Part shown: positions 1 to 6,466 of the stretch, piece by piece
Position numbering within the stretch: the first letter of the stretch is position 1
Layout of the letters: each line of letters opens with the position of its first letter
Source: G039029935 sp039029935
GTDB taxonomy: Bacteria > Chloroflexota > Anaerolineae > Caldilineales > Caldilineaceae
Direction: 5' to 3'
Assembly: GCA_039029935.1 (NCBI GenBank)
Contig: JBCCFC010000507.1
Coordinates: forward strand, 1-9,093
Length of the DNA stretch: 9,093 nucleotides
The notes under the pieces: model-generated
What the model saw: the letters and a program-made list of their open reading frames with translations, nothing else
The model's database searches: none
Told to the model about the DNA's origin: nothing
Program-made: the position numbers and the translations under genes

Positions 1-4
1 GTGC

Positions 5-66
5 AAAAAAGCTTGTCAGCTACTCAGCTTGTCAGCCAGTGTGCTGAAGTGCTGACAAGCTTTTTT
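5..66 (+). terminator. Rho-independent terminator-like hairpin with alternative left arms
   Basis: A perfect 16-bp inverted repeat pairs 5-20 with 51-66. The GC-containing core GCTTGTCAGC / GCTGACAAGC is followed directly by TTTTTT (61-66), the classic intrinsic terminator layout. The left-arm core AGCTTGTCAGC occurs twice, at 10-20 and 26-36, and either copy can pair with GCTGACAAGCT at 51-61. The nearer pairing gives a 14-nt loop. An A-run at 5-10 means the hairpin could also terminate minus-strand transcription. It probably ends a plus-strand gene lying left of the window. Confidence 0.65.
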
Positions 67-173
67 ATTTCCACAAAATTGCTTCGGGGAAATCCATCCA
101 AGCTGTGTTTATTACTGTGTAAACTAAATTTTCGGACTTGTCATTGCTGCGGCTTGTCCCTGACGAACAAAAG

Positions 174-226
174 CCAGTATCGCAGGTTGGCTACCTGCGT
201 CACAGATAACCAATCTGTGATACTGG
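174..226. repeat. Palindromic intergenic element, complete copy (three-stem junction)
   Basis: The element folds into three exact 7-bp stems. The outer stem is CCAGTAT (174-180) with ATACTGG (220-226). Hairpin 1 is CGCAGGT (181-187) with ACCTGCG (193-199) and loop TGGCT. Hairpin 2 is CACAGAT (201-207) with ATCTGTG (213-219) and loop AACCA. Hairpin 2 is an imperfect reverse complement of hairpin 1, so the whole unit is a large imperfect palindrome. A related copy lies at 2069-2116. The layout of two inverted hairpins as one unit resembles REP/BIME- or REPIN-type elements. Transcribed, it would sit in the leader of the first peptidase gene. Confidence 0.65.
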
Positions 227-268
227 TTTATACTTTCCTATTCAATAAAAAAGGAGCCAGAAGAGATT

Positions 269-2044
269 ATGCTTAGAAAATCATGCTTTCTTTTTGTCTA
301 TGTCACGCTCCTGTGCAGTGCGTTGTATCATCCACAATGGTACACGGTTGATGCACAGACAATCACAGTTCCCCCCACCATCCCGACAACGGTACCGCCC
401 ACTATCCCTACAACAGTACCCACTACAGTACCGCCGACCATCCCTCAACCCACACCCACATCCGCACCCCCCTCTACCATTCCGCCATCTCCGACCGCCA
501 TCCCCACACCGGACCCTACCCCAGTCCAGCCACCACCAAGCGGTGATCTCTATGAACCCGATGACACCTGCCCCACTGCCCGTGAGATTCTGCCCAACGG
601 TCTTGCCCAAACACACACCTTTCACCGCAACCCACCCGAAAACATACAGGGAAATACGCCAGCAAATACACCAGACATTGATTGGGTCTATTTCCACGCA
701 CCTCACGATGGCTCCTACCAAATTCTGGTTGATGTTCCGGCTGGCTCACCCGCCGATATCGACCTCGTTTACTACAGCTCGTGTAGCAGCGCAGCATTGG
801 CGGAGTTTAATCATCCCTTTACTGCGGGGGTTCGCCTGACCGTTCGCGCGGTGGCAGGGGAGACGTTTTACCTAGCGTTGAGCAACATGGACCCATCCAT
901 TGCGGGTCCCCATGTGCGCTATCACCTGTCGGTGGATGCGCTGCCCGAAGAACAAACCGTTGGTGCGGTGATCATCGTGGCTGGACGGTTGCGCAACAAT
1001 GACCCTGTACAGCCCAACATTAACAACAGCGCACAGGCAATGGCGCATCTCTTCCAAGCCAAAGGTGTGCGTCCTGACGACATCTATCTACTCGCCACAG
1101 ACCCATCGCTATCGGGGTATAGTGACGCCGCCACAGTGGACAATTTGCGCAAAGCCATCACCGAATGGGCTGCACAGCGTGTGAGTGCAACCAAAGGGCT
1201 AACCCTTTACATGATTTCGCATGGTGTGCGTGAGGAACTTTATCTTGACAAAATAAATGATGAGGTGCTGACCTCGGGGATGTTGGATGAATGGCTGACC
1301 ACGCTGGAAACCGCTGTATCGGGGCTTAAGAGCAACATCATCCTCGAAGCCTGTCATTCGGGCAGCTTTATCGACATGCCCATCAATATCAGCCATCCAG
1401 AACGCGTCGTCATCAGCTCTGCCGACGCCGACTATGACGCCCATACCTCGCGTGAGGGAGCCTATTTTACCGATAGTCTGATTATCAAGCTGGGGCAAAA
1501 TTACAACTTGGCCGAGGCGTTTGATGCCGCCACAGGTGTCGTCGATATCCTCTTCCCCTCGCAAAACCCTTGGCTTGATGCCGATGGCGACGGTATCCAC
1601 AACGAAGATGAGGACCGCGCCATTGCTGCCACCCGCCGTTTTCATGCCCCCGATACCGAGCCTAACAACTGGCCGCCCCTCATTGCCGCTGCCCACCCTC
1701 CTGATATCATCGTCAACCAACGTGGTCGTCTACGGGCCAACGTCCTTGACGATCATGGTGTGGCCGACGTATGGGCCGTCATCTATCCCCCCGACTATAG
1801 CATCCCACCCGTTGATGGCGAATTCAATATCCAAGAGCAGGATATCGTGCGCCTCCAACAAACCGCTGGCACACGCATAGATGGCAACTATGCAGGGGAG
1901 TACGACGGCTTCTCGCAGACGGGTGTCTACCGCATCATCATCCACGCCCAAGACGATGAGGGGCTGCAAGCGCAGCCAGTGGTGGTGGATGTGACAGTGA
2001 CGGATGTGTCGTATCAGATGTTTTTGCCTACGGTGAGCCGTTGA
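269..2044 (+). CDS. Secreted C13-like (legumain/caspase-fold, clan CD) cysteine peptidase with PPC domain
   Basis: This 591-aa protein is predicted to be exported and to cleave proteins outside the cytoplasm. Residues 1-29 form a signal peptide (basic KLR-type start, hydrophobic core, likely cleavage after VDA). Residues 31-91 are a Pro/Thr linker with VPPTIPTT repeats. A PPC-like beta domain (about 95-222) begins YEPDDTCPTA and contains DIDWVYF. The peptidase domain spans about 232-425, with His318 in YMISHGV and Cys362 in IILEACHSGSF. The E-A-C-x-S-G-S context matches peptidase family C13 better than metacaspases. VVISSADADYDAHTS follows, as in the clan's substrate-pocket region. Asp437-Glu448 fits a 12-residue EF-hand-like Ca2+ loop (DADGDGIHNEDE). 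An Ig-like domain (about 466-578, VWAVIYPPDY) and the tail YQMFLPTVSR complete it. A possible ribosome site AAGGAG lies 12 bases before the ATG. Substrate and activation are unknown. The downstream gene is a paralogue. Confidence 0.85.
   Translation: MLRKSCFLFVYVTLLCSALYHPQWYTVDAQTITVPPTIPTTVPPTIPTTVPTTVPPTIPQPTPTSAPPSTIPPSPTAIPTPDPTPVQPPPSGDLYEPDDTCPTAREILPNGLAQTHTFHRNPPENIQGNTPANTPDIDWVYFHAPHDGSYQILVDVPAGSPADIDLVYYSSCSSAALAEFNHPFTAGVRLTVRAVAGETFYLALSNMDPSIAGPHVRYHLSVDALPEEQTVGAVIIVAGRLRNNDPVQPNINNSAQAMAHLFQAKGVRPDDIYLLATDPSLSGYSDAATVDNLRKAITEWAAQRVSATKGLTLYMISHGVREELYLDKINDEVLTSGMLDEWLTTLETAVSGLKSNIILEACHSGSFIDMPINISHPERVVISSADADYDAHTSREGAYFTDSLIIKLGQNYNLAEAFDAATGVVDILFPSQNPWLDADGDGIHNEDEDRAIAATRRFHAPDTEPNNWPPLIAAAHPPDIIVNQRGRLRANVLDDHGVADVWAVIYPPDYSIPPVDGEFNIQEQDIVRLQQTAGTRIDGNYAGEYDGFSQTGVYRIIIHAQDDEGLQAQPVVVDVTVTDVSYQMFLPTVSR
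367..447 (+). repeat. Coding tandem repeat for the Val-Pro-Pro-Thr-Ile-Pro linker
   Basis: This DNA encodes imperfect repetitions of VPPTIPTT (residues about 34-59) in the first peptidase. Units of about 24 bases and shorter derivatives repeat, with third-codon changes between them. It forms a flexible, potentially length-variable spacer between the signal peptide and the PPC domain. Its strong C bias creates long spurious open frames on the opposite strand. Confidence 0.6.
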
Positions 2045-2068
2045 TGCCGATATTTTTGCCGCACGCAA

Positions 2069-2116
2069 CCAGTATCGCAGATTGGCTATCTGCGGGTTGC
2101 AACAGATAGCCAATCT
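2069..2116. repeat. Palindromic intergenic element, second partly degraded copy
   Basis: Positions 2069-2094 match 174-199 of the first copy except at two bases. The changes are G186 to A2081 and C194 to T2089. These two bases pair with each other in the 7-bp hairpin, so the stem (2076-2082 with 2088-2094, loop TGGCT) is preserved by a compensatory change. The second hairpin survives as AGATAGCCAATCT (2104-2116), an exact reverse complement of 2080-2092. The outer right arm is lost. A different outer stem, GCAACC (2065-2070) with GGTTGC (2095-2100), encloses hairpin 1. There is no T-run, so I do not call it a terminator. Confidence 0.6.
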
Positions 2117-2177
2117 CCAAAATCCGCACCCCGCTGGACAGGAGCATTGTCGTGTCTCATAAAATCGTTTAAGATTG

Positions 2178-2205
2178 TTGACACTGTTTTGGGCATGATT
2201 AAGAT
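2178..2205 (+). promoter_or_regulatory. Predicted sigma70-type promoter of the second peptidase gene
   Basis: A perfect -35 hexamer TTGACA (2178-2183) is followed after 16 bases by TAAGAT (2200-2205), which matches the -10 consensus at four of six positions. It lies about 45 bases before the chosen start codon. This suggests the second peptidase can be transcribed independently of the first. Confidence 0.5.
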
Positions 2206-2238
2206 GTTTCTGCCAATGTTATAAACGATATATTTCTC

Positions 2239-2245
2239 AGAAGGA
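2239..2245 (+). promoter_or_regulatory. Ribosome binding site deciding the start of the second peptidase
   Basis: AGAAGGA at 2239-2245 lies 6 bases before the ATG at 2252. It would directly abut the ATG at 2246, which is too close for initiation. The sequence therefore favours 2252, two codons inside the longest open frame. Confidence 0.6.
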
Positions 2246-2251
2246 ATGAAC

Positions 2252-4597
2252 ATGAAATCAATGCTAAACTACATAATTCGTTTAATCATTCTCACTGTTA
2301 TCTGCATTATATGGGCTACTGTGTTATATGTGAATAATTTTCAATCTACAGCAATCAACAAAGCCATTGCTCAAAGCCAGTCACCGCAAATCGGCCAGAC
2401 GTGGTATCCCACAACACAGGACTCAGACTATACCTTTGATGTAACCATCAACGATCAAGACGCCGATATTTTTGAGAATGCAGTTGTTGCTTATCACGGT
2501 GAGCAGCTAATCTTCAAATACACGCTGGTCAACAACAGCAATATCGATATTCGGTGGTTGACTCTCAATGATGATGTCTTTGATCCCATCGCGGATAACG
2601 CCTTTAGTGATATGAATGATCTGACCGATCTCTGCGAGCTGCCGTTGAGCGTAGTAGCGGGTGGTTACATTATCTGTGAATTCAAATTCTCAGCCCTCAA
2701 TCGCCCTGATGGACAAAAAAATATGGCCACGGTCACTGTCGAGGGGCTTGAATCACAAACAGATTCAGCATGGTATCGTACTCAGGAAGAAGTGACGGAT
2801 ACATCTTTTCCTACATCAACAGTACTACCCACCGACACATCTGTGCCGCCAACGCCAACCTACACGCCAACATCGACTAATACACCCACCCATACGCCAA
2901 CATCGACCAGTACACCTACCAGCACGTTCGTCCCGCCAACATCTACCTCTACACTAACTAGTACCCCAACCTCTACAACACGTCCGCAAACTGCTACACC
3001 GACTGCAACCCTACCCAGCATTGGCGAAGATGACCATGAACCTAACCATAATTGTGCTAACGTTGCGGTCATTGATTCAGACAGTATTCCCCAAACTCAT
3101 ACCTTTCACGAAGTCGCAGACACCGACTGGACTACCTTCACCGCCCCAACCGCTGGCACCTACCGCATCGAAATCACCATCCCCGATAACTCCCGTGCCG
3201 ATGTAGACCTCTACGTTTACACTAGCTGCGACACCCTCTCCGTTGAGCAATTTGTGGAAACCTTTGCTGCTGGTGCGCGCCTTGATGTTCAGGCAGAAGC
3301 AGGCCAGACCTACTATATCGAAATCGCAAACTTTGACTCGCTCGTCTATGGTCCTGATGTGGCCTACAATCTTTCCGTGCGCAAGATGCCCAGTGAACAC
3401 GATGATGATGGCAATGTCATCATTCCGGGGCCAGCCATTGTTGTGGCGGGTCGCTATCGCGGAGCAGACTCGGCACAGGACAATATCGACCAAACTGCGC
3501 TCCATGCCTATGACCTCTTCAAATCCAAGGGGCGAAATGATAGCGAAATTTTCTTCTTGGCAACCAATTCTTCGCTGGGGGCGGGAACGTCGGGGCCGAT
3601 TGTGGATGGTCAGGCCACTGAGCGCAACCTTGAACTGGGCATCACCCAATGGGCCAAGGAACAGCTAGAACGCGATTATGTCAGCCAAGTATTGACGCTC
3701 TATCTGGTTGATCATGGTGGTCCGGATGAGTTCTATCTCGACCGTGTCAAACAAGAAGTGCTGACCTCCAACAATCTCGATACATGGTTAAGCGAGTTGG
3801 AAGATGAATTCCCCGACCTGCAGGTCAACGTTATCATAGAGGCATGTAAAGCGGGCAGTTTCATCGACCGCAGAGACGGGTCTATCAGCAGCGAGGGACG
3901 TATCATCATCACCTCCTCCAATGAGGACTATGATGCCTATACCTCACGCTATGGCGCGGCCTTCTCTGATGAATTTATCCGTTTTTTGTGGGAAGACCAT
4001 AACCTCTTCTACAGCTTTCAAGCCAGCAGCAACAGCGTCCAGCAACATCACCGCTATCAACAACCTTGGCTTGATGCGGATGGCGACGGCGATCCCAACG
4101 AAGCGGATGACTTTGCCATTGCCTCAGAGCGTGGTTTTGCCAACGCGGGGACACTCAGCAGCACGTGGCCGCCCTACATCGCCAGCGTTGACGTGACGAC
4201 GATTGACAGCAACAATAACACCCTCAGCACGGGCCAGCCGCAGTTACACGCCAACGTGCGTCACCAATTTGGCAACGATGCCATCCAAGAGGTCTGGGGC
4301 GTGGTCTATCCACCTGATTACGTACCGCCGACTGGCGACGCGGCCTATGAGGAGGATGGTGAACTCAACACCGAAGCACTAGACATCATCGAGTTTACCG
4401 CTGCTGAAGGGACCCAAGCGCAGTATATCAGTGATGGCAGTACTGATGGAGAGCTAGTCTTCACGCAGATGGGTGTCTATCGCATCGTCGTCTATGCACG
4501 TGACCGTGATGGGCTGCAAGCGCGCCCGGTGACGGTTGAGGTGGATATGGATGCGTTGAATGGATATCGGATTTTTCTGCCGACAGTGAGTCGTTAA
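2252..4597 (+). CDS. Secreted C13-like clan CD cysteine peptidase with extra N-terminal beta domain
   Basis: This 781-aa paralogue of the preceding peptidase is numbered here from the ATG at 2252. A hydrophobic segment (about 7-28) and AIA just before residue 41 suggest an exported protein with a long signal peptide. Residues about 58-164 form an additional beta-rich domain reminiscent of DUF11/CARD-like adhesion modules (FKYTLVNNSNIDI), absent from the first protein. A Thr/Pro linker (182-254), a PPC-like domain (260-376, HEPNHNC and DTDWTTF) and the peptidase (389-590) follow. His488 lies in YLVDHGG and Cys532 in VIIEACKAGSF. The usual Ser two residues after Cys is Ala here, but the His/Cys dyad is intact. 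A Ca2+-type loop DADGDGDPNEAD starts at 608. An Ig-like domain (639-767, VWGVVYPPDY) and the tail YRIFLPTVSR close the protein. It probably has its own promoter. Its substrate is unknown, and the domain calls rest on motif reading only. Confidence 0.85.
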   Translation: MKSMLNYIIRLIILTVICIIWATVLYVNNFQSTAINKAIAQSQSPQIGQTWYPTTQDSDYTFDVTINDQDADIFENAVVAYHGEQLIFKYTLVNNSNIDIRWLTLNDDVFDPIADNAFSDMNDLTDLCELPLSVVAGGYIICEFKFSALNRPDGQKNMATVTVEGLESQTDSAWYRTQEEVTDTSFPTSTVLPTDTSVPPTPTYTPTSTNTPTHTPTSTSTPTSTFVPPTSTSTLTSTPTSTTRPQTATPTATLPSIGEDDHEPNHNCANVAVIDSDSIPQTHTFHEVADTDWTTFTAPTAGTYRIEITIPDNSRADVDLYVYTSCDTLSVEQFVETFAAGARLDVQAEAGQTYYIEIANFDSLVYGPDVAYNLSVRKMPSEHDDDGNVIIPGPAIVVAGRYRGADSAQDNIDQTALHAYDLFKSKGRNDSEIFFLATNSSLGAGTSGPIVDGQATERNLELGITQWAKEQLERDYVSQVLTLYLVDHGGPDEFYLDRVKQEVLTSNNLDTWLSELEDEFPDLQVNVIIEACKAGSFIDRRDGSISSEGRIIITSSNEDYDAYTSRYGAAFSDEFIRFLWEDHNLFYSFQASSNSVQQHHRYQQPWLDADGDGDPNEADDFAIASERGFANAGTLSSTWPPYIASVDVTTIDSNNNTLSTGQPQLHANVRHQFGNDAIQEVWGVVYPPDYVPPTGDAAYEEDGELNTEALDIIEFTAAEGTQAQYISDGSTDGELVFTQMGVYRIVVYARDRDGLQARPVTVEVDMDALNGYRIFLPTVSR
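2863..2922 (+). repeat. 30-bp coding repeat in the Thr/Pro linker
   Basis: Two neighbouring units of about 30 bases share the core ACGCCAACATCGAC (at about 2864 and 2894). They encode TPTSTNTPTH- and TPTSTSTPTS-type linker segments of the second peptidase. The region is probably flexible, possibly glycosylated, and prone to length change by slippage. Confidence 0.5.
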
Positions 4598-4610
4598 TGG
4601 CTGTGCTATT

Positions 4611-4670
4611 CTGAGTACCAACCCACTGAGTACCAGCCCACTGAGTACCAACCCACCGAATACCGACTAC
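4611..4670. repeat. 15-bp tandem repeat between convergent genes
   Basis: Three nearly identical units CTGAGTACCAACCCA lie at 4611-4625, 4626-4640 (one A-to-G change) and 4641-4655. A decayed fourth unit (4656-4670) runs over the guaA stop codon (4669-4667). The array fills most of the 69-bp space between the convergent second peptidase and guaA. No hairpin terminator is visible for either gene there. The repeat contains no unique spacers, so it is a simple tandem array. Confidence 0.75.
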
Positions 4671-6271
4671 TCCCACTCAATCGTCGCAGGCGGCTTGCTG
4701 CTGATGTCATAGACAACGCGGTTGACCCCTTCAACCTCGTTCACAATCCGATTGCTGACCGATGCCAGCAAATCATAGGGCAAGCGCGCCCAGTCCGCTG
4801 TCATAAAATCATCGGTGGTGACAGCACGTAACCCAACGGTACAGCCATAGGTGCGCCCGTCGCCCATAACACCGACTGAACGCGTTGGCAACAGCACGGC
4901 AAAGACTTGGCTGGTTTGCCGATATAGCCCCGCATTCCATAACTCTTCCAAGAAGATGGCATCCGCCTTGCGTAGCATTTCCAGCCGCTCCCACGTAATC
5001 TCACCCAGAATGCGAATCGCCAATCCTGGCCCCGGAAACGGATGCCGCCATACAATTTCATCGGGCAAGCCCAGCGCGCTACCAACGGCCCGCACTTCGT
5101 CTTTAAAGAGCATCCGTAACGGCTCAACCAACTCAAACTGCATGTCATCAGGCAAACCACCCACATTGTGGTGCGTCTTGATGGTGCGCGCGTTGCTGGT
5201 CTGCTTATCGCTGGCCGACTCAATCACATCGGGATAGAGTGTCCCCTGTGCCAGAAAGCCAGCGGCATCCTCTGAATTGTGCCATTCGAGAGCTAGACGT
5301 GCGGCCTCACCTTCAAAGACACGGATAAAGCGTTCGCCAATCAATTTCCGCTTGCGCTCAGGGTGGGTCACACCTGCTAAATCACTCAAGAAATCCTCGG
5401 ATGCATCGACTGCTACCAAACGCATCTGCTGATGGGTGCGGAATGTGTTGATAACCTGTTCGCCTTCGTTGAGCCGCATCATACCATGATCGACAAAAAT
5501 ACAGGTAAGGCGGTCACCAATAGCCCGATGCACCAACGTCGCCGCCACTGCGCTGTCCACACCGCCGCTTAACCCACAGATGACATGCCCATGCTCACCC
5601 ACCTGTTGCCGAATGGCCGCGATTGTTTCGTCGATAAAATGCCCTGGTGTCCAATCACCCACACAACCACAAATACCTTTGGTAAAATTCTCCAGAATCT
5701 TGATGCCATACTGTGTATGGACCACCTCGGGGTGAAATTGTAGCGCATAGATGGGCTGTGTTGCGTGGGCAATAGCTGCTAATGGCGAATTATCACTCTG
5801 TGCAATTGAATTGAATTCTGCTGGCAGCGCATCCACACGGTCGCCGTGACTCATCCATACAGTCTGCTCAGTAGGCATGTCGGTAAACAGGGCTTGGTCG
5901 GCGCCATGAACCGCCCCATGAACCGTCAATGTCGCCTTGCCATACTCACGATGTTGGCTGGCCGCAACCTGTCCACCAAGCGAATGCACCAGTAATTGCA
6001 GCCCATAACAGATACCGAGAACCGGGATATTATGCTCTTGCACTTGCGCCAAGACAATCTCTGGTAACGCCGGTGCATTTGCTTCATAGACACTGCTGGG
6101 GCCACCCGATAGAATGATGCCTGTCGGCTGTAGTCGGGGTAGTTGCTCGTTTGCTTCTTGCCAAGGGATGAGTTCGGCGTATACCTGAAGCTCACGAACG
6201 CGACGGCATATCAGTTGACTATATTGGCTACCGTAATCAAGCACGGCAATGGTTTGGTGTTGTATATTCAA
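4667..6271 (-). CDS. guaA: GMP synthase (glutamine-hydrolysing)
   Basis: This 534-aa enzyme converts XMP to GMP with ATP and glutamine in the last step of cytoplasmic guanine nucleotide synthesis. Its length is close to the usual 510-530 residues. The N-terminal class I glutamine amidotransferase (about 7-200) has LDYGSQYSQL, nucleophile Cys88 in VLGICYGLQ, and His180/Glu182 in LQFHPEV. The ATP-pyrophosphatase domain (about 210-405) has the PP-loop SGGVDS (235-240). The C-terminal dimerisation domain contains RHPFPGPGLAIRILGE and ends KPPATIEWE, the typical family terminus. The start is TTG (6271-6269). An in-frame TAG lies upstream with no ATG or GTG between, and AGGA (6284-6281) sits 9 bases before the TTG. 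It is transcribed divergently from the Rpn-like gene, and guaB is not present here. Confidence 0.97.
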   Translation of the reverse strand: MNIQHQTIAVLDYGSQYSQLICRRVRELQVYAELIPWQEANEQLPRLQPTGIILSGGPSSVYEANAPALPEIVLAQVQEHNIPVLGICYGLQLLVHSLGGQVAASQHREYGKATLTVHGAVHGADQALFTDMPTEQTVWMSHGDRVDALPAEFNSIAQSDNSPLAAIAHATQPIYALQFHPEVVHTQYGIKILENFTKGICGCVGDWTPGHFIDETIAAIRQQVGEHGHVICGLSGGVDSAVAATLVHRAIGDRLTCIFVDHGMMRLNEGEQVINTFRTHQQMRLVAVDASEDFLSDLAGVTHPERKRKLIGERFIRVFEGEAARLALEWHNSEDAAGFLAQGTLYPDVIESASDKQTSNARTIKTHHNVGGLPDDMQFELVEPLRMLFKDEVRAVGSALGLPDEIVWRHPFPGPGLAIRILGEITWERLEMLRKADAIFLEELWNAGLYRQTSQVFAVLLPTRSVGVMGDGRTYGCTVGLRAVTTDDFMTADWARLPYDLLASVSNRIVNEVEGVNRVVYDISSKPPATIEWE

Positions 6272-6280
6272 AATAGGCGT

Positions 6281-6284
6281 TCCT
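6281..6284 (-). promoter_or_regulatory. Short ribosome binding site for the guaA TTG start
   Basis: Read on the minus strand, AGGA lies 9 bases upstream of the TTG at 6271-6269. It is the only purine-rich site near the only plausible start codon after the in-frame upstream TAG. The site is short, so initiation may be modest. Confidence 0.45.
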
Positions 6285-6324
6285 GTTTGGCTGTCTGTAC
6301 AAATTGGCTACTCATCGTATCCCA

Positions 6325-6352
6325 AGTCTACCATACATGCATATAGTCTACC
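6325..6352. repeat. Direct repeat pair AGTCTACC spaced 20 bp in the divergent intergenic region
   Basis: AGTCTACC occurs at 6325-6332 and again at 6345-6352, exactly 20 bp apart, or about two helical turns. It lies between guaA and the Rpn-like gene, upstream of both. This spacing is compatible with a two-site operator, but no regulator is identified and chance is possible. I see no confident guaA promoter in this stretch. Confidence 0.3.
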
Positions 6353-6397
6353 GAGAGTAGGTTTCCAAAGTAGGGCTGATTTTGATAGTGGTAGTTT

Positions 6398-6426
6398 TTG
6401 ACAAATTTCCTGTATCCCGTTAAAAT
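6398..6426 (+). promoter_or_regulatory. Strong predicted sigma70-type promoter of the three-gene cluster
   Basis: A perfect -35 hexamer TTGACA (6398-6403) and a -10 hexamer TAAAAT (6421-6426, five of six consensus) are separated by the optimal 17 bases. Transcription would start near 6433, about 34 bases before the ATG at 6467. This makes the longer open frame starting with TTG at 6398 an artefact. Confidence 0.7.
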
Positions 6427-6451
6427 ATACGCAATCATATCAACCCTGACC

Positions 6452-6458
6452 AAAGGAG
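6452..6458 (+). promoter_or_regulatory. Ribosome binding site deciding the start of the Rpn-like gene
   Basis: AAAGGAG at 6452-6458 lies 8 bases before the ATG at 6467, a near-ideal Shine-Dalgarno arrangement. With the promoter at 6398-6426 it fixes the start at 6467. Confidence 0.7.
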
Positions 6459-6466
6459 CAAATATC

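Noticed and set aside
1..276. Open frame of 91 codons from GTG at position 1
   Set aside because: It runs through the terminator hairpin and the palindromic element, overlaps the first peptidase start, and has no recognisable protein pattern.
281..721. Long minus-strand frame opposite the first peptidase
   Set aside because: Its Gly/Arg/Cys-rich low-complexity protein is the mirror of the Pro/Thr linker codons.
2860..3072. Minus-strand frame rich in Val-Gly repeats
   Set aside because: It is the complement of the Thr/Pro linker repeat of the second peptidase and has no start signal.
4565..4594. LPXTG-type sortase signal (FLPTVSR)
   Set aside because: There is no Gly at the fifth position and no following hydrophobic segment with a basic tail. 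The protein simply ends.
4611..4670. Possible CRISPR array
   Set aside because: The units are 15 bp and directly adjacent, with no spacers and no cas genes nearby.
4454..4676. Two small minus-strand frames with WVGTQ repeats
   Set aside because: They are translations of the 15-bp tandem repeat and the opposite strand of the peptidase end.
6398..6466. Upstream TTG start for the Rpn-like gene
   Set aside because: The TTG is inside the -35 box of a near-consensus promoter, and a strong ribosome site precedes the ATG at 6467.
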